NCBI GenBank assembly: GCA_021613335.1 | Contig: JAJTWR010000269.1 | Coordinates: 302,001-366,000 of the forward strand | DNA length: 64,000 bases | Source of the DNA: Whitmania pigra | Lineage: Eukaryota; Annelida; Clitellata; Hirudinida; Haemopidae | Direction: 5' to 3' | Shown: in pieces, positions 53,766 to 64,000 of the stretch | Layout of the letters: the number at the start of each line of letters is the position of its first letter | How positions within the stretch are numbered: the stretch's first letter is position 1 | Program-made: the position numbers and the translations under genes | Notes under the pieces: generated by a model | The model's input: the letters and a program-made list of their open reading frames with translations, nothing else | Told to the model about the DNA's origin: nothing | The model's database searches: none

Positions 53766-53876
53766 CATCCATACATCCATCCATCCATCCATCCATCCAT
53801 CCATCCATCCATCCATCCATCCATCCATCCATCCATCCATCCATCCATCCATCCATCCATCCATCCATCCATCCAT

Positions 53877-53910
<34 letters not shown>

Positions 53911-54000
53911 GTCCATCCGTCCATCCGTCCATCCGTCCATCCGTCCATCCGTCCATCCGTCCATCCGTCCATCCGTCCATCCGTCCATCCGTCCATCCAT
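53766..54000. repeat. (ATCC)n microsatellite passing into an 8-bp (CCATCCGT)n array
   Basis: About 33 perfect ATCC tetramers are followed by about 12 copies of the octamer CCATCCGT, then a return to ATCC. Predicted Ser/Ile/His/Pro and Met/Asp/Gly/Trp repeat proteins on both strands are artefacts. Confidence 0.95.
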
Positions 54001-54978
54001 CAATCAATTTTCTCTCTACTTAGACACTTTTTCATCCACTCATCCATCACGCCTTAGAAACAAGATTCGGAAACCATCCCAGCAAAGAATTGTAAATTAC
54101 AGCATCAACAGACATTAACAACTGTTTTTTTTATTGAAAAACTGTGGTTCATGTTCTGGAGGCGCTTCTAAATTCGGAAAAAAATGCAAGGAATTCCTGA
54201 TTCTGGAGACTTTGCGAGGAACAGGGTCAATGCTAATCGAAAGCTGATCATATGTCACTCGATTAATATGCATAAGAGCTATTTTTACGAGATTTCATTA
54301 TAATTTATCATCCCGCCCACGTTATAATTTATCAGCAGCTAATTATAATAAATCAGGCATGTTTAAATGAATTATTTAAATTAATAATTTAAATATTAAA
54401 GAGATAGGAACAATAATTGAAATATTAAATAATATTCATTAAAAATTTAAAAATAAAAATGTAGGTGCTATTTTAAGAGATTTTATTATAATTTATCAAT
54501 GGAAAATTATAATAAAACAAATTTAAATTATTAATTTAAATAAATATAAATAAATAATAAAAAGTATAATAAGTATAATAAAAAAATATAAAAATAAATA
54601 AATTAATAATTTAAATATTATATAGCGTTCGAAAATATTAACAAGTCAAATATTACGTAATCTTCATTAAATAATAAATAATAATAAATTAATTATATTA
54701 TATTATAAATACCTTACCAACCTTGAAAACGCGATGCCACAAAAATAAAAGAATGAAAAAAGGTCAGCCTACTAGTATCGAGGGGTCGTGCCTAAAATAG
54801 ACAAATATTTCCATTTTCGTACCCATCCTCACGAATGTAAGATAGTATGAGGGAAGAGTGACTCACGAATAAAAGTCATTAACAAGTTAACATGGAGGAC
54901 ACGTAACATGGCTACTGGATAAGGGCGTTTCGGAAAAGAAATTGACCAAGCAGGAACAACAACAACGACAACAACAAC

Positions 54979-55381
<403 letters not shown>

Positions 55382-55412
55382 GAGAGACAGGTTGTGACAT
55401 CCCTTCAATGCC

Positions 55413-55420
55413 TATAAAAG
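55413..55420 (+). promoter_or_regulatory. TATA box of the prepropeptide gene
   Basis: TATAAAAG lies in a GC-balanced patch immediately after the long (TAA)n array. About 50 bp downstream, GAACTGAG followed by GTGAGC (donor at 55471) would end a non-coding first exon. The matching acceptor is TTCAG at about 55825, 20 bp before the start codon. Confidence 0.65.
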
Positions 55421-55845
55421 GAGTCGGATGCCAAGGAAAATCATGAACTCGGCTTCGGATTTGAACTGAGGTGAGCAAGAAAAATATGGAAAATACTAAT
55501 TTAGGCTTAAAATAACTTGTTTATTTATTTAATTATCTATTTATTTGTTTTACTGCTCTGTCGCTAGGATATCATATTTTAATATTTAATATAACAGAGT
55601 TGTAAGACATTAAATTAATAATTTGTTTGTTTTAGCCAATTATATGTTTTCTACTAGCTTAATTTCAAGTGACAATTAACCGTAATGATAAATAAAGTAC
55701 GAATAATAGAATGATAATAAATAATTAATTCGATAAAATCTTACAATTTATATCCTTTTAGGTTTATAACCTTATATGACTTTGTTAATAATATTATTTT
55801 ATTTATTTTATTTTTAAATCTTCAGCCAAATCTAACACCATAGTC

Positions 55846-56468
55846 ATGAAAAACCAGATGAGCCTCGTTTTCCTGTTTGTATTTTTCACTTTTGAAGTCG
55901 TTTCACTGATTATCGGAGGTTCGTGAAATTTCATCATTTTCAATGCCTTTGAAATTATACATTATATAATGTTGGAACATTTGTTTATTTGATTTAAAAT
56001 AAAATAAAAATTAAATAGAAAATAAAAAATACCTTTATAAAATCTAATTAAAAACATTTAAATAAAATATTTAAGTAAATTCAGAATATTCATAACATCA
56101 GATAATAAATGAAGCAATTTAATCATCCGCTCTGATTAAACCCAGCACAAGCCAGCAGGGAATACCCCTCAGAAAACCTCGACATTTTCGAAAAGCTATC
56201 TGCCCCCACATTTGTCTCCTCAGACAGGGGCTGTTTGGACAACGGTGCCCTCAACCTGGGTGGAAAAATGGAAAGGCCATCCTTGGAAGAACAACTCATT
56301 GTTGACCCATACTACAGGTCCTTGATCCTCGGCAGAGGCAGAGATGGAGATTTCGATCTCGATTCTGCCTACGAGGGCGTCAGGAAGCGAGCCCCCGATA
56401 CCGTCAAGTCGTCTGCCTCGCTTAGATATGCTGGCCTTGGAAAGAGGAGTTTAAAGGTCAAGTTTTAG
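55846..56468 (+). CDS. Secreted prepropeptide with one amidation cassette, probable neuropeptide precursor
   Basis: Coding exons 55846-55918 and 56146-56468 (phase 1 junction) give about 131 residues. A non-coding exon probably ends at 55470. The start MKNQMSLVFLFVFFTFEVVS is a classic signal peptide. The propeptide is acidic and lacks membrane segments. Near the C-terminus a KR cleavage site precedes APDTVKSSASLRYAGL, followed by G-KR, the usual signal for amidation and prohormone-convertase cleavage, leaving a short tail SLKVKF. One Cys is visible after the signal peptide (DRGCLDNG). Signal peptide, dibasic sites, GKR and TATA promoter together make a peptide-hormone precursor likely. The predicted product APDTVKSSASLRYAGL-amide does not match a neuropeptide family I can name. 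AATAAA follows at 56581. Confidence 0.72.
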
Positions 56469-56580
56469 AAAGTAGAAGTGAAAGTACTGTGAAAATGGAA
56501 TTCCTGGATAGGATTTGTTTTATTTAGGCATACATGTCAGATAATTTTAGAATTGAAGTTTAATCGATTTTCTGATAATT

Positions 56581-56586
56581 AATAAA
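56581..56586 (+). terminator. Polyadenylation signal of the prepropeptide gene
   Basis: AATAAA lies 113 bp after the stop codon, in a suitable position. Confidence 0.5.
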
Positions 56587-56931
56587 CGTTTTACTAAAAC
56601 ATCGACATGATGTTGTTAATTCAAACTCATCTTCTTCTTCGCTGTGTTTCAGCTTGATTATCGGTTTTTGGAGATGTTTTTGATGACACATTTACCATTT
56701 ATCAGAGTCATTCAGAGGAAATATGATATTTAAAATAAATATTTAAAATATAGTTTTAAAAAAAATCAAAACTAACCTAACGTTTTAATATTTTATTTTA
56801 TTTTATTTATTTTATTTCAACAAATAAAAACTCATAAATGACCATCAGCACAAATTAAAATCATTTAGTGTACAGATATAAAGTGCGTAGAAAATATGAA
56901 GTCATCAATTTGTTAGATACTTTTTTTTAAA

Positions 56932-57250
56932 TCACTGTTGGATACACAACTTTAAATTTACTATGCATTGTGGAGCTGATAATATCTGGGGCAGAGAGTA
57001 CCAGAGTAGTGGACCAATTGTTTTGGCATAGACCATTCGAGTAAGACCACAAAGTGCGAGATCAAGTGAGAGGTCGGAATTAGGGGATGTCGCCTTGCGT
57101 GAAGTTGTCCTGGAATCACAAATCATGGATGAGGCGAGCCTAATCGAGTGTCTTGAATCCGACTTTCTGAAGTATGCTAATGTAAACTAGAGTTCGCAAT
57201 CCTGGAATGGCTTTTGGGAAAAACCCTTTGGACAAGTTCGATCTTTGTTA
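56932..57250 (-). mobile_element. Decayed 3' end of a LINE reverse-transcriptase ORF
   Basis: A short minus-strand frame contains VYAKTIGPLLWYSLPQIL followed by a helical end (IVNLKLCI). This echoes the common LINE ORF2 C-terminal pattern in which GP.LWNSLP precedes a final F..LK segment. Upstream codons contain stops in all frames. Only about 100-150 residues' worth of decayed sequence can be seen, and no poly(A) or target duplication was recognised. Confidence 0.5.
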
Positions 57251-57853
57251 TGGGGGGGAAGGGCTTCAGGGAAGCAAAATTCGAGGTTTAACAATTAAAC
57301 AAGTTTAATATGCTCTGGTCAATATTCGCTTGTCTCTTAGAGACATCACCTGAAAATTAGGCATGTTCTGAAAATTCTGAATTAGGACTTGTGAATGTGA
57401 ATGATGATGTCAATATGGGTTAAAAGTGAGTTTAATATTAATGAGGACACCAAGATCCAATCCCCTACAATGGTGCATTCCGACCACGCACTACAGGTGT
57501 GATAAATATAAAATAGTGGCTTTTATAGTATTAATCCTGACTAATTTGTTAACAATGGTTTAACTTAAATTTGTTTGATTGTTGTAAAATAATTTGCCCA
57601 ACATTTTTGGAATATTATATTAGCATAATATCGGTATTACTTAATTGCTAATGTGTTTATTGTAAATGGTGAACAAATTATTAATTACATTTAAAATTTA
57701 AAACGGCTAGACATTTATAATTTAATTTATAGCAATCTGTTTTTAGAGTTTTTGGCACAAGTCACGTGTGATCGTCAATTTTCGTCTAAAAGATTTCGCC
57801 AACAATAGTAACGGATTTTGAAAAGAGCTCCTAAGAATAACTGAAAATACAAC
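57251..57853. other. Intergenic DNA upstream of the ZYG11-like gene
   Basis: No exon or strong motif was recognised. The promoter and 5' leader of the gene starting at 57854 should lie in its distal part. Confidence 0.4.
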
Positions 57854-60800
57854 ATGGGTAAATCATTTGAGCTGCTTAAGTTTTGCTTAATTTGTTAGAC
57901 TAAAATGTCATAAATCATTTCAAATGCTCTGAAAAATATTGCTATTGCCAAATCAGCCGTCTGTGTATATTATATATGTATATTTATTGTTTAAAAATAT
58001 TATTGCTTTTATTAATATTTAACACTTTCAAATATTGTTATCATAATTCTATAAAATAAATCACATTCGTCCATAAATTTATTTCAGACGAGAATAAAAG
58101 TTCAGAAGTCAAAAAGCTTCGAAAGTCTCTGCAGAATTGTTTAATGGACATGATAATCATTCATTTCGAAAGGCTGTTCGTCAAACAAGAGCATCATTTC
58201 ACTTGTGAAGGCAAGAATTGTTAATGATAATCATTGATGATATTATCGTAAATAATATTCACGTAAATGTTGTAGTTATATAACTTGTTACATATTATAT
58301 TCCATAACAATGCCGATGAGTAATCATTTATTAAATGACGCAATAGTTGTGAATATTGATGACACTTTACCGAATACACTCAATGCATATTTAATTTCAT
58401 TCAAAACAATTAAAACATCGACATTATAACATTAAACATTCAAACAATATTGTTTTATGTAATACTTTACCCATCGACTGCAGAACCCTCAAGAAGTCCA
58501 ACCTCGCTTCTCTTCCATCCGTCCTTGTTGGCAAAAATCCTCAAAAGAAGCTACGAAACAGGATGGATGATCGAGTACGGTCAACTGAACACCTGCCTGC
58601 AAAAACACGCCACGTTCTGGGTGGATGTGGACCTCCGTCACATCCCTTTTTACCCGCTGGAAACAATTTGCTTCAAGATGACGAGGAAGATGGACATAAC
58701 GCCAACATCGGGTTTCATTTACAATCAGCCTGTGGCCTTGGAATATTTTAAGAACGTATGCACAAAAATACCTTCACTCGAGATTTTTTCTTGTCGACTG
58801 GAGGATGGCTGTTCAAAAGTGTGAGTTGGATTCCTTTTCTGCCCAATGACGTCATTGAGGGTAATGGTATGGGGTGACTGAGGGAACTAATTCCTCTTTA
58901 AAATATTCGTAACAAACTGCCCAACCACAAAAAAAAATCAAATAAAAAATCATCTTAATTCCATTCTTTACTGAAGAGCTAAGAATTAATGAAGAAATTA
59001 AAAATTAAAATAAATTTCCATTCAGTATAGCACTTGGCCAAGAGCTTAAGAACATGAGAATGCTATCTTTGGACCTCAGCCTCGTCTCGCGTGTGCCACT
59101 GGAACTCGACTTGGAATGTTGCAAAGAAACTCTCGAATTTCTGGCATTGGAATACGCAGAACTGAACGAGAAACTGGTAGAAGAGATTGGTTCTTTGACG
59201 AATCTTCGACACCTTTCCTTGTTCGGTTCGAATCTCGGGAACGGTAGCCTTTTTGCAGATGCCATCGGAAAGCTGGAAAAACTGAGGCGAGTTTTGGTGA
59301 TTTTATTTAAAAAAAGTGTTTTATTTTAAAAAGTTAATCACTAATAACTCAGCTAATGTAAAGTGTGGTAATTTACTGGTATTACTTGTGAACAAATGAG
59401 AATTATTTGTTACTATTATACAACAACAACAACAACAACAAATGAAAATACAATTCACAGAAGTCTTGACCTCGGAGAATGCAGAAGCACCGACAACCTT
59501 CTGACTGTCGATTTGATGAACTCGATCGGCAAATTGAGCCACCTCAAAGTGCTCAACCTCTCAGGCTGTGAAGACTTCATGTTGGTCCAATTTTTATGAC
59601 AGACTTGTACTCAATTATCATTATCTCATTAGCTGTTTATTATATTTTTTTTTCTTATAAATTCGTTTGCGTAGACTTTCTGTAGGTCCTTTGATTTTGT
59701 GGGATAAGTAAATATTTCCTAACATTACCTTTCCATCAGAACTGAAACGATGCTGGAACCTCTGCGAGAGAAGCGGTTGATATTCCTTGGAATTTATCCA
59801 AAGAAAAGAAACACAATGGGATACGACCACATTAAGAGCATGGCTATCGAAGTAAGAATTACAACTAACTTGGATAATAATTAATATTAATTAATTTGTA
59901 CAGTGACTTCAGTATATCGATTAAATATTTTTTTTATATCGCATGCTAAGTTACAAAATTATAACGAAGAAAAAAACATGAATCGCAATAATTGTAAAAT
60001 TCTTAGTTCAATTGCAATAGTAACAAAAATTTTAGCAACACTTGTCTTCCAGATTGCGGGCTCATTCAACCTCAAAACCGTCCTTGCCTCCTTCAAATTC
60101 AGCAGCAGACGACCGGAAATTGTTAAGACCTTACTAAATGAACTCGTCGTATGGATTAAAAAAACTCGATTAACAGATGCTGACATAAAAAAATTGGAGC
60201 GAGTGAGTTTCAAGAAGAATTGTTCCATTTGTATAGCGCCGTGTGTGGACCAACACCGGCGGGCCAATTTTATTAATTTGAATATGCTAGATTTTAATTA
60301 ATTTAAAATAATTTTATTAATTTAAATGCGCTAAATTTTAATTAATTTTAAATTAATTTTATTAATTTGAATACGATAAATTATCTTAAGTTTTCATTAC
60401 ATCGATGAATTTTTTCGACAGATTGTTCTAGATGGAATAGCGAGTTTTAAAAGCGATGACATTGTCATCTCACTTTTGAAGTAATTAAATATGTTAATTA
60501 TTCATATTATTAATTAACTAAATATCCTTTTTTTAAATATTCATTAAATTCCGTTCATGATTAATTTATTTTATTGACATTATTTAATTCGCATTAATAA
60601 GTTTTGAAATCTTCTAAACAGGATTGTGATAGACGTGATATTCAATTATGGAATATCAAAAGAATTCGTAATGTAAGTAACAGTAACTGACCAATCTTAG
60701 GATGTGAGGACAAGATGTTGCATTTATTCGATGCATCGACCATAAACATTTGATGATGAGCTCTAATAAGCGTAATATGTCACAACTGATTCAAACTTTA

Positions 60801-62296
60801 AACTTGTTATCCAAGTTTGCTTAAAGTGAATGGGTTACCTCTCACGTCATGCTAAAAGTTACAATACCTTATTATAGTAGCGCATTTTATAATAATAATA
60901 AATATTATCAGCGTAATAACTGATTTTTTAATTTATTTTGAAACTACATGAAATAAAAACATTTAATTATTATGATATTTTCCATTCTTATAGAAAATTG
61001 GCCACTTTGATTGCCAGTATTACATTGGCGTCAAATAAAGCGGCGGTAAGTAATGTTAAATGTTTTCAGCTGCAATAGCTGCATACCAGCTTAATATTGT
61101 TATTATTATGAATTATAAGCATCATTCTAATAATAATATTAATAATAATAATAGTAATAAGAATTAATAATTGTAAATTAATCAGTAAATTAATAAGTAA
61201 TAATTGATAATTAATAATTATTATTAATAAATTTTAAATAAATACAAGTAATTAATTAATAATTAATGATATTTATGATAATGATAATTAATTATTAAAA
61301 TTAATAATTTAATGTAATTTAATTTAATAATTATTTTTTAGAAGAAGAATAAAAAGAAGTGTAGTGTCAGTGTTGAGTTTTAAAAGTGTGAAGTGGATGC
61401 GATTGTTATTATTTATAGAAGAACGATAGAAAATATTTAATTAATATTTAAAAACATTTAGTGAACAATTTTTATTATAAATGAATATTATTTTTTTTAT
61501 AGAGGAATCATGCTATCTTTTTTTTTAAATGAAATTTTAATAAAATTCATTTAATTTTTAGTTCTTACGTTTCGATTACCAAGCCTCTGCTCATGGCTCT
61601 CTCACCAGCATTGTGGTAGGCTGAAATAGATGATGTATTAAGTTGACTTTAAATCTTAAATTATAAGCCAGATATAGGCAGTGTAGTAAATAATTTCAAA
61701 GATGATAAACACTTTCACTTCAGACGACAGACATTACAATGCCAATTGTTATCGATTACGTAAGAGGAGGTCCAAACAGACACCTAGCCATAAAATTCAT
61801 GGAATTCATCCTCAAATTCCATTCCAAGACATGGTCTAATCTAATGAAGGAAAAATTAATTCAGGTCAGTTGATTGATAAATAATTAGTTTAATAAAAAC
61901 AATAGTAATAATTTTAATGGTTTAATGGTTAAACATTATTATTATTACATGATTATTTAATTTCATATCTTGTAACAATGATAACATTAAAAAATGGGTA
62001 AATGCTTAATTCAAATAAAAATAAGGTTAGCATACATGCTAATAATTGCTACGATAACGTGATATGGTGTAATGATAACGGTAATAAATACATAAATAAT
62101 TAATTAGCTGTTATTTAAATAGAAAAACCTTATTATATAATTAGTTCTTAATATCGTGATAAATTAATTAACAACGTTGTTTTATTGATTTTAGATGTGT
62201 TCAGATGTCGTTTCGCAAGACCTTCTCACCGACAGCAACATCAGAATGAATGCCTGGATGATTTTGAAATCGACAGAAAAATCATTAAAATCATGA
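57854..62296 (+). CDS. ZYG11/ZER1-like leucine-rich repeat protein, 521 aa, 13 exons
   Basis: Exons: 57854-57857 (ATG plus one base), 58088-58210, 58484-58820, 59026-59286, 59461-59580, 59740-59851, 60053-60202, 60422-60480, 60622-60672, 60994-61045, 61562-61615, 61724-61864, 62195-62296; total 522 codons with stop. The N-terminal part has LLFHPSLLAKILKRSYETG, recalling the VHL-box side of ZYG11 proteins. LRRs follow (LKNMRMLSLDLSLV, LTNLRHLSLFGSNLG, LEKLRRSLDLGEC, LSHLKVLNLSGCEDF), then LIFLGIYPKK, then a short helical ARM-like C-terminus. ZYG11/ZER1 proteins are CUL2 substrate receptors that recognise N-terminal glycine. This one is about 220 residues shorter than vertebrate ZYG11B, mainly in the ARM part. 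Two introns start with GC (58211 and 59287); both fit frame. Family placement is by architecture and recollection. Confidence 0.7.
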
Positions 62297-63509
62297 ATTA
62301 TTTATTATTTATTTGACAAATTTGCTATTAGCTATTAATTATTAATCAGTTAATAACATTGCAACAGTGATTATATTGTTATTGCTAATAAATAAAGATT
62401 ACTTTCTACTTACATTTACAAATAAAATTATTCCGAAACAGAATTGCTTTATTGGAGCTCAATTAAAATGTTCAGTCGTGGTCTTAATCAATCACCAATC
62501 ACTGTTGTTATCATTAGTTTTGTCATTCCACACTCTTGCAATTTCAATCTCCAGGTGTTTACATTTCATCATTTTCTCTGTTTCTTTCTTCAAAATATTC
62601 CCATAGTCATGCCTCGCTACATCCACAATCAAACATTTTTATCTTTTATTGTCCAGGATTATTAATTCAGGAGTATTTGCTAGAATTGTTCATACCTACT
62701 TGTTTATACCGGTTTGAATTATCGTGATGACATTATCTTCCATATTTGCTATTTTTTCGGGCTCGCGAATGCAGTATTTTTCTGACACTAGAATTATTAT
62801 TATTATTAATGTTATTATTATTAATTATTACTATTGTTGTTGCTGCCATGAATAAGGTTATCAATATTGTCATTAATAATGTAATAATAATTATAGTTAA
62901 ATTTGTAAGGCGTCATTTGCAAAGCATCAGAGGCACCTTGTGTTTTTGCTGTCCCATGAAGTCAAAATACTCCTTGTTAGCATTCTTGATGGCTTTTGAT
63001 AAAACATAAATTGTTTTTAATACACAAATTGTAATAAAACATAAATTGTTTTTAATGCACAAATTTATTTATTTTGTGTGCATCAACACGAACTAATTGA
63101 AGAGAACAATTTTATTGACTTGTTAAAACATTAAGAAATATATTGAGCATTAAATTATTTGTAACAATTAGTTAATAATAAATATAATAAGCATTAAATA
63201 ATTTGTAATATTTAAATAATAATAAAAATTATTATAGTACCCATTACATGTTTTACGTAATGAACATTATATGATTTGTAATAATTAATTAACATTAACC
63301 TTAATAAGCAGTACAAAGCTTGTAGAACCGAAATTATAATAGGATAATTGGAAAGTAACTCCCTATTTGTAAATATTGATAATTTATTTCTAAACCATAA
63401 TTCTTACAAAAATGATTAGGAGATGAAAGTGTGATGTAGCGTGGAGTTATATTTGAATTTAATAATTATTATATTGGTAGTGAAAGAGTTTCAAAATGGA
63501 AATTTAAAG
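62297..63509. other. Tail-to-tail spacer, no gene seen
   Basis: AATAAA at 62391-62396, 95 bp after the ZYG11-like stop codon, is a likely polyadenylation signal. The open frames 62367-63009 show no splice context and no family resemblance. The rest is AT-rich. Confidence 0.45.
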
Positions 63510-63958
63510 TCATTTTAATCCCGCGCACTCCTTTGCAAATTCATCTTTGTCCAGCACTAGATATCTTTCATCGCCAGCCAGATCTGCATTTTCAGGCATA
63601 AAAGTAAGAGTTTGCTTATTAAAAGTCGATGAAGCCAGAAATTGTTCTTTAAATCCAATAACTTGCTGCATGTGATTGAAATGTCCGTAAGCAGAATTTC
63701 CATTTACATTCGTTCCATCGTAATAATAGGACTGACTCTTGCCTTGCCTGTGAGCCATTTTAAGAAGCATTATTCTATTAACATTATTTTAACAAAATAA
63801 AAACGCTTTGTCATCTTTTTGGTAAATTATTTTTTAAATTCATTAAATTTATTGCTATTTGTATTGAATATCTTACCTTTTTAAATAAATAGTGCCAAGA
63901 CATACAATCACTAGACACACGATGACCCCAAATGCTCCGAGGGCGATAATGATAAAAG
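63510..63958 (-). CDS. C-terminal part of a single-pass membrane protein, cut by the window edge
   Basis: Exons in transcription order: 63958-63877 (acceptor CAG, donor GTAAGA) and 63747-63510 with a TGA stop. The first encodes one membrane helix (FIIIALGAFGVIVCLVIVCL followed by GTIYLKR). The second encodes a 78-residue cytoplasmic tail with tyrosine-rich and acidic stretches (SQSYYYDGTN, RYLVLDKDEFAKECAGLK). The basic residues after the helix fit the stop-transfer side of a type I protein. The extracellular part lies beyond 64000. No family is recognised from the tail. Confidence 0.65.
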
Positions 63959-64000
63959 CTGTTCAAAGTAGTTTAATAATTCTTCACTCATTTACTTCAG

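Larger units (their letters stand above)
52564..54978. other. Intergenic region with repeats, no gene seen
   Basis: Apart from the arrays at 53083 and 53766 and GAT-rich DNA at 53470-53570, no exon-like segment was recognised on either strand. 54320-54720 is extremely AT-rich. Confidence 0.5.

Noticed and set aside
53701..54118. Six overlapping HPSI and MDGW repeat proteins
   Set aside because: Artefacts of the ATCC/CCATCCGT array.

Overview
This is nuclear DNA from an animal. Coding segments are short exons (31-460 bp) bounded by GT..AG sites that keep frame across introns. The protein families are metazoan: ataxin-10, a GABPA-type ETS factor with an OST domain, a CCDC162-like ciliary-type protein, and a ZYG11/ZER1-like LRR protein. 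Non-coding DNA is AT-rich and crowded with (TAA)n, (ATCC)n and (GAT)n arrays, with several MITE-like foldback elements. Base composition, compact introns and microsatellite load fit a lophotrochozoan, perhaps an annelid such as a leech. The species is an inference; no marker in the window proves it. All exon coordinates below were read by eye from splice motifs and codon phase, so errors of 1-2 bases and a few wrong splice choices are possible.

Layout. (1) 1.0-4.8 kb, minus strand: a seven-exon C2H2 zinc-finger gene with about eight fingers. (2) 4.9-7.2 kb: no gene seen apart from a probable promoter at the end. (3) 7.4-13.65 kb, plus: a 12-exon GABPA-like ETS factor with Asn-rich N-terminus, OST-like domain and ETS domain, and no Pointed domain visible. 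(4) 14.28-18.98 kb, minus, tail-to-tail with the ETS gene: a gene for a protein with FG-GAP/VCBS-like calcium-binding loops; its introns hold several MITE and SINE relics. (5) 19.49-40.91 kb, plus: a 46-exon gene for a protein of about 2,430 residues with a coiled-coil C-terminus, best matching my recollection of the CCDC162 family. Exons 2 and 3 lie in a recent tandem duplication. (6) 41.47-42.55 kb, minus: a single-exon basic protein of unknown function, head-to-head with (7) 42.95-47.62 kb, plus: ATXN10, 11 exons, 492 aa.

(8) 48.3-52.56 kb, minus: a type I membrane protein with signal peptide, WSC domain, EGF-like cysteines, one membrane helix and a short basic tail. (9) 52.6-55.4 kb: minisatellites and long microsatellites. 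(10) 55.4-56.5 kb, plus: a TATA-box gene for a small secreted prepropeptide with one amidated-peptide cassette, probably a neuropeptide precursor. (11) about 56.9-57.25 kb, minus: a decayed LINE 3' end. (12) 57.85-62.30 kb, plus: a 13-exon ZYG11/ZER1-like LRR protein whose gene model uses two GC-AG introns. (13) 63.5 kb to the window edge, minus: the membrane helix and tail of a truncated membrane-protein gene.

The genes show no sign of acting as one system; this is an ordinary gene-dense animal locus. The most unusual observations are the frame-incompatible tandem exon duplication at 20.3-22.7 kb, the ETS protein with OST but no Pointed domain, the candidate neuropeptide precursor, the paired GC-AG introns, and the set of foldback elements in introns.
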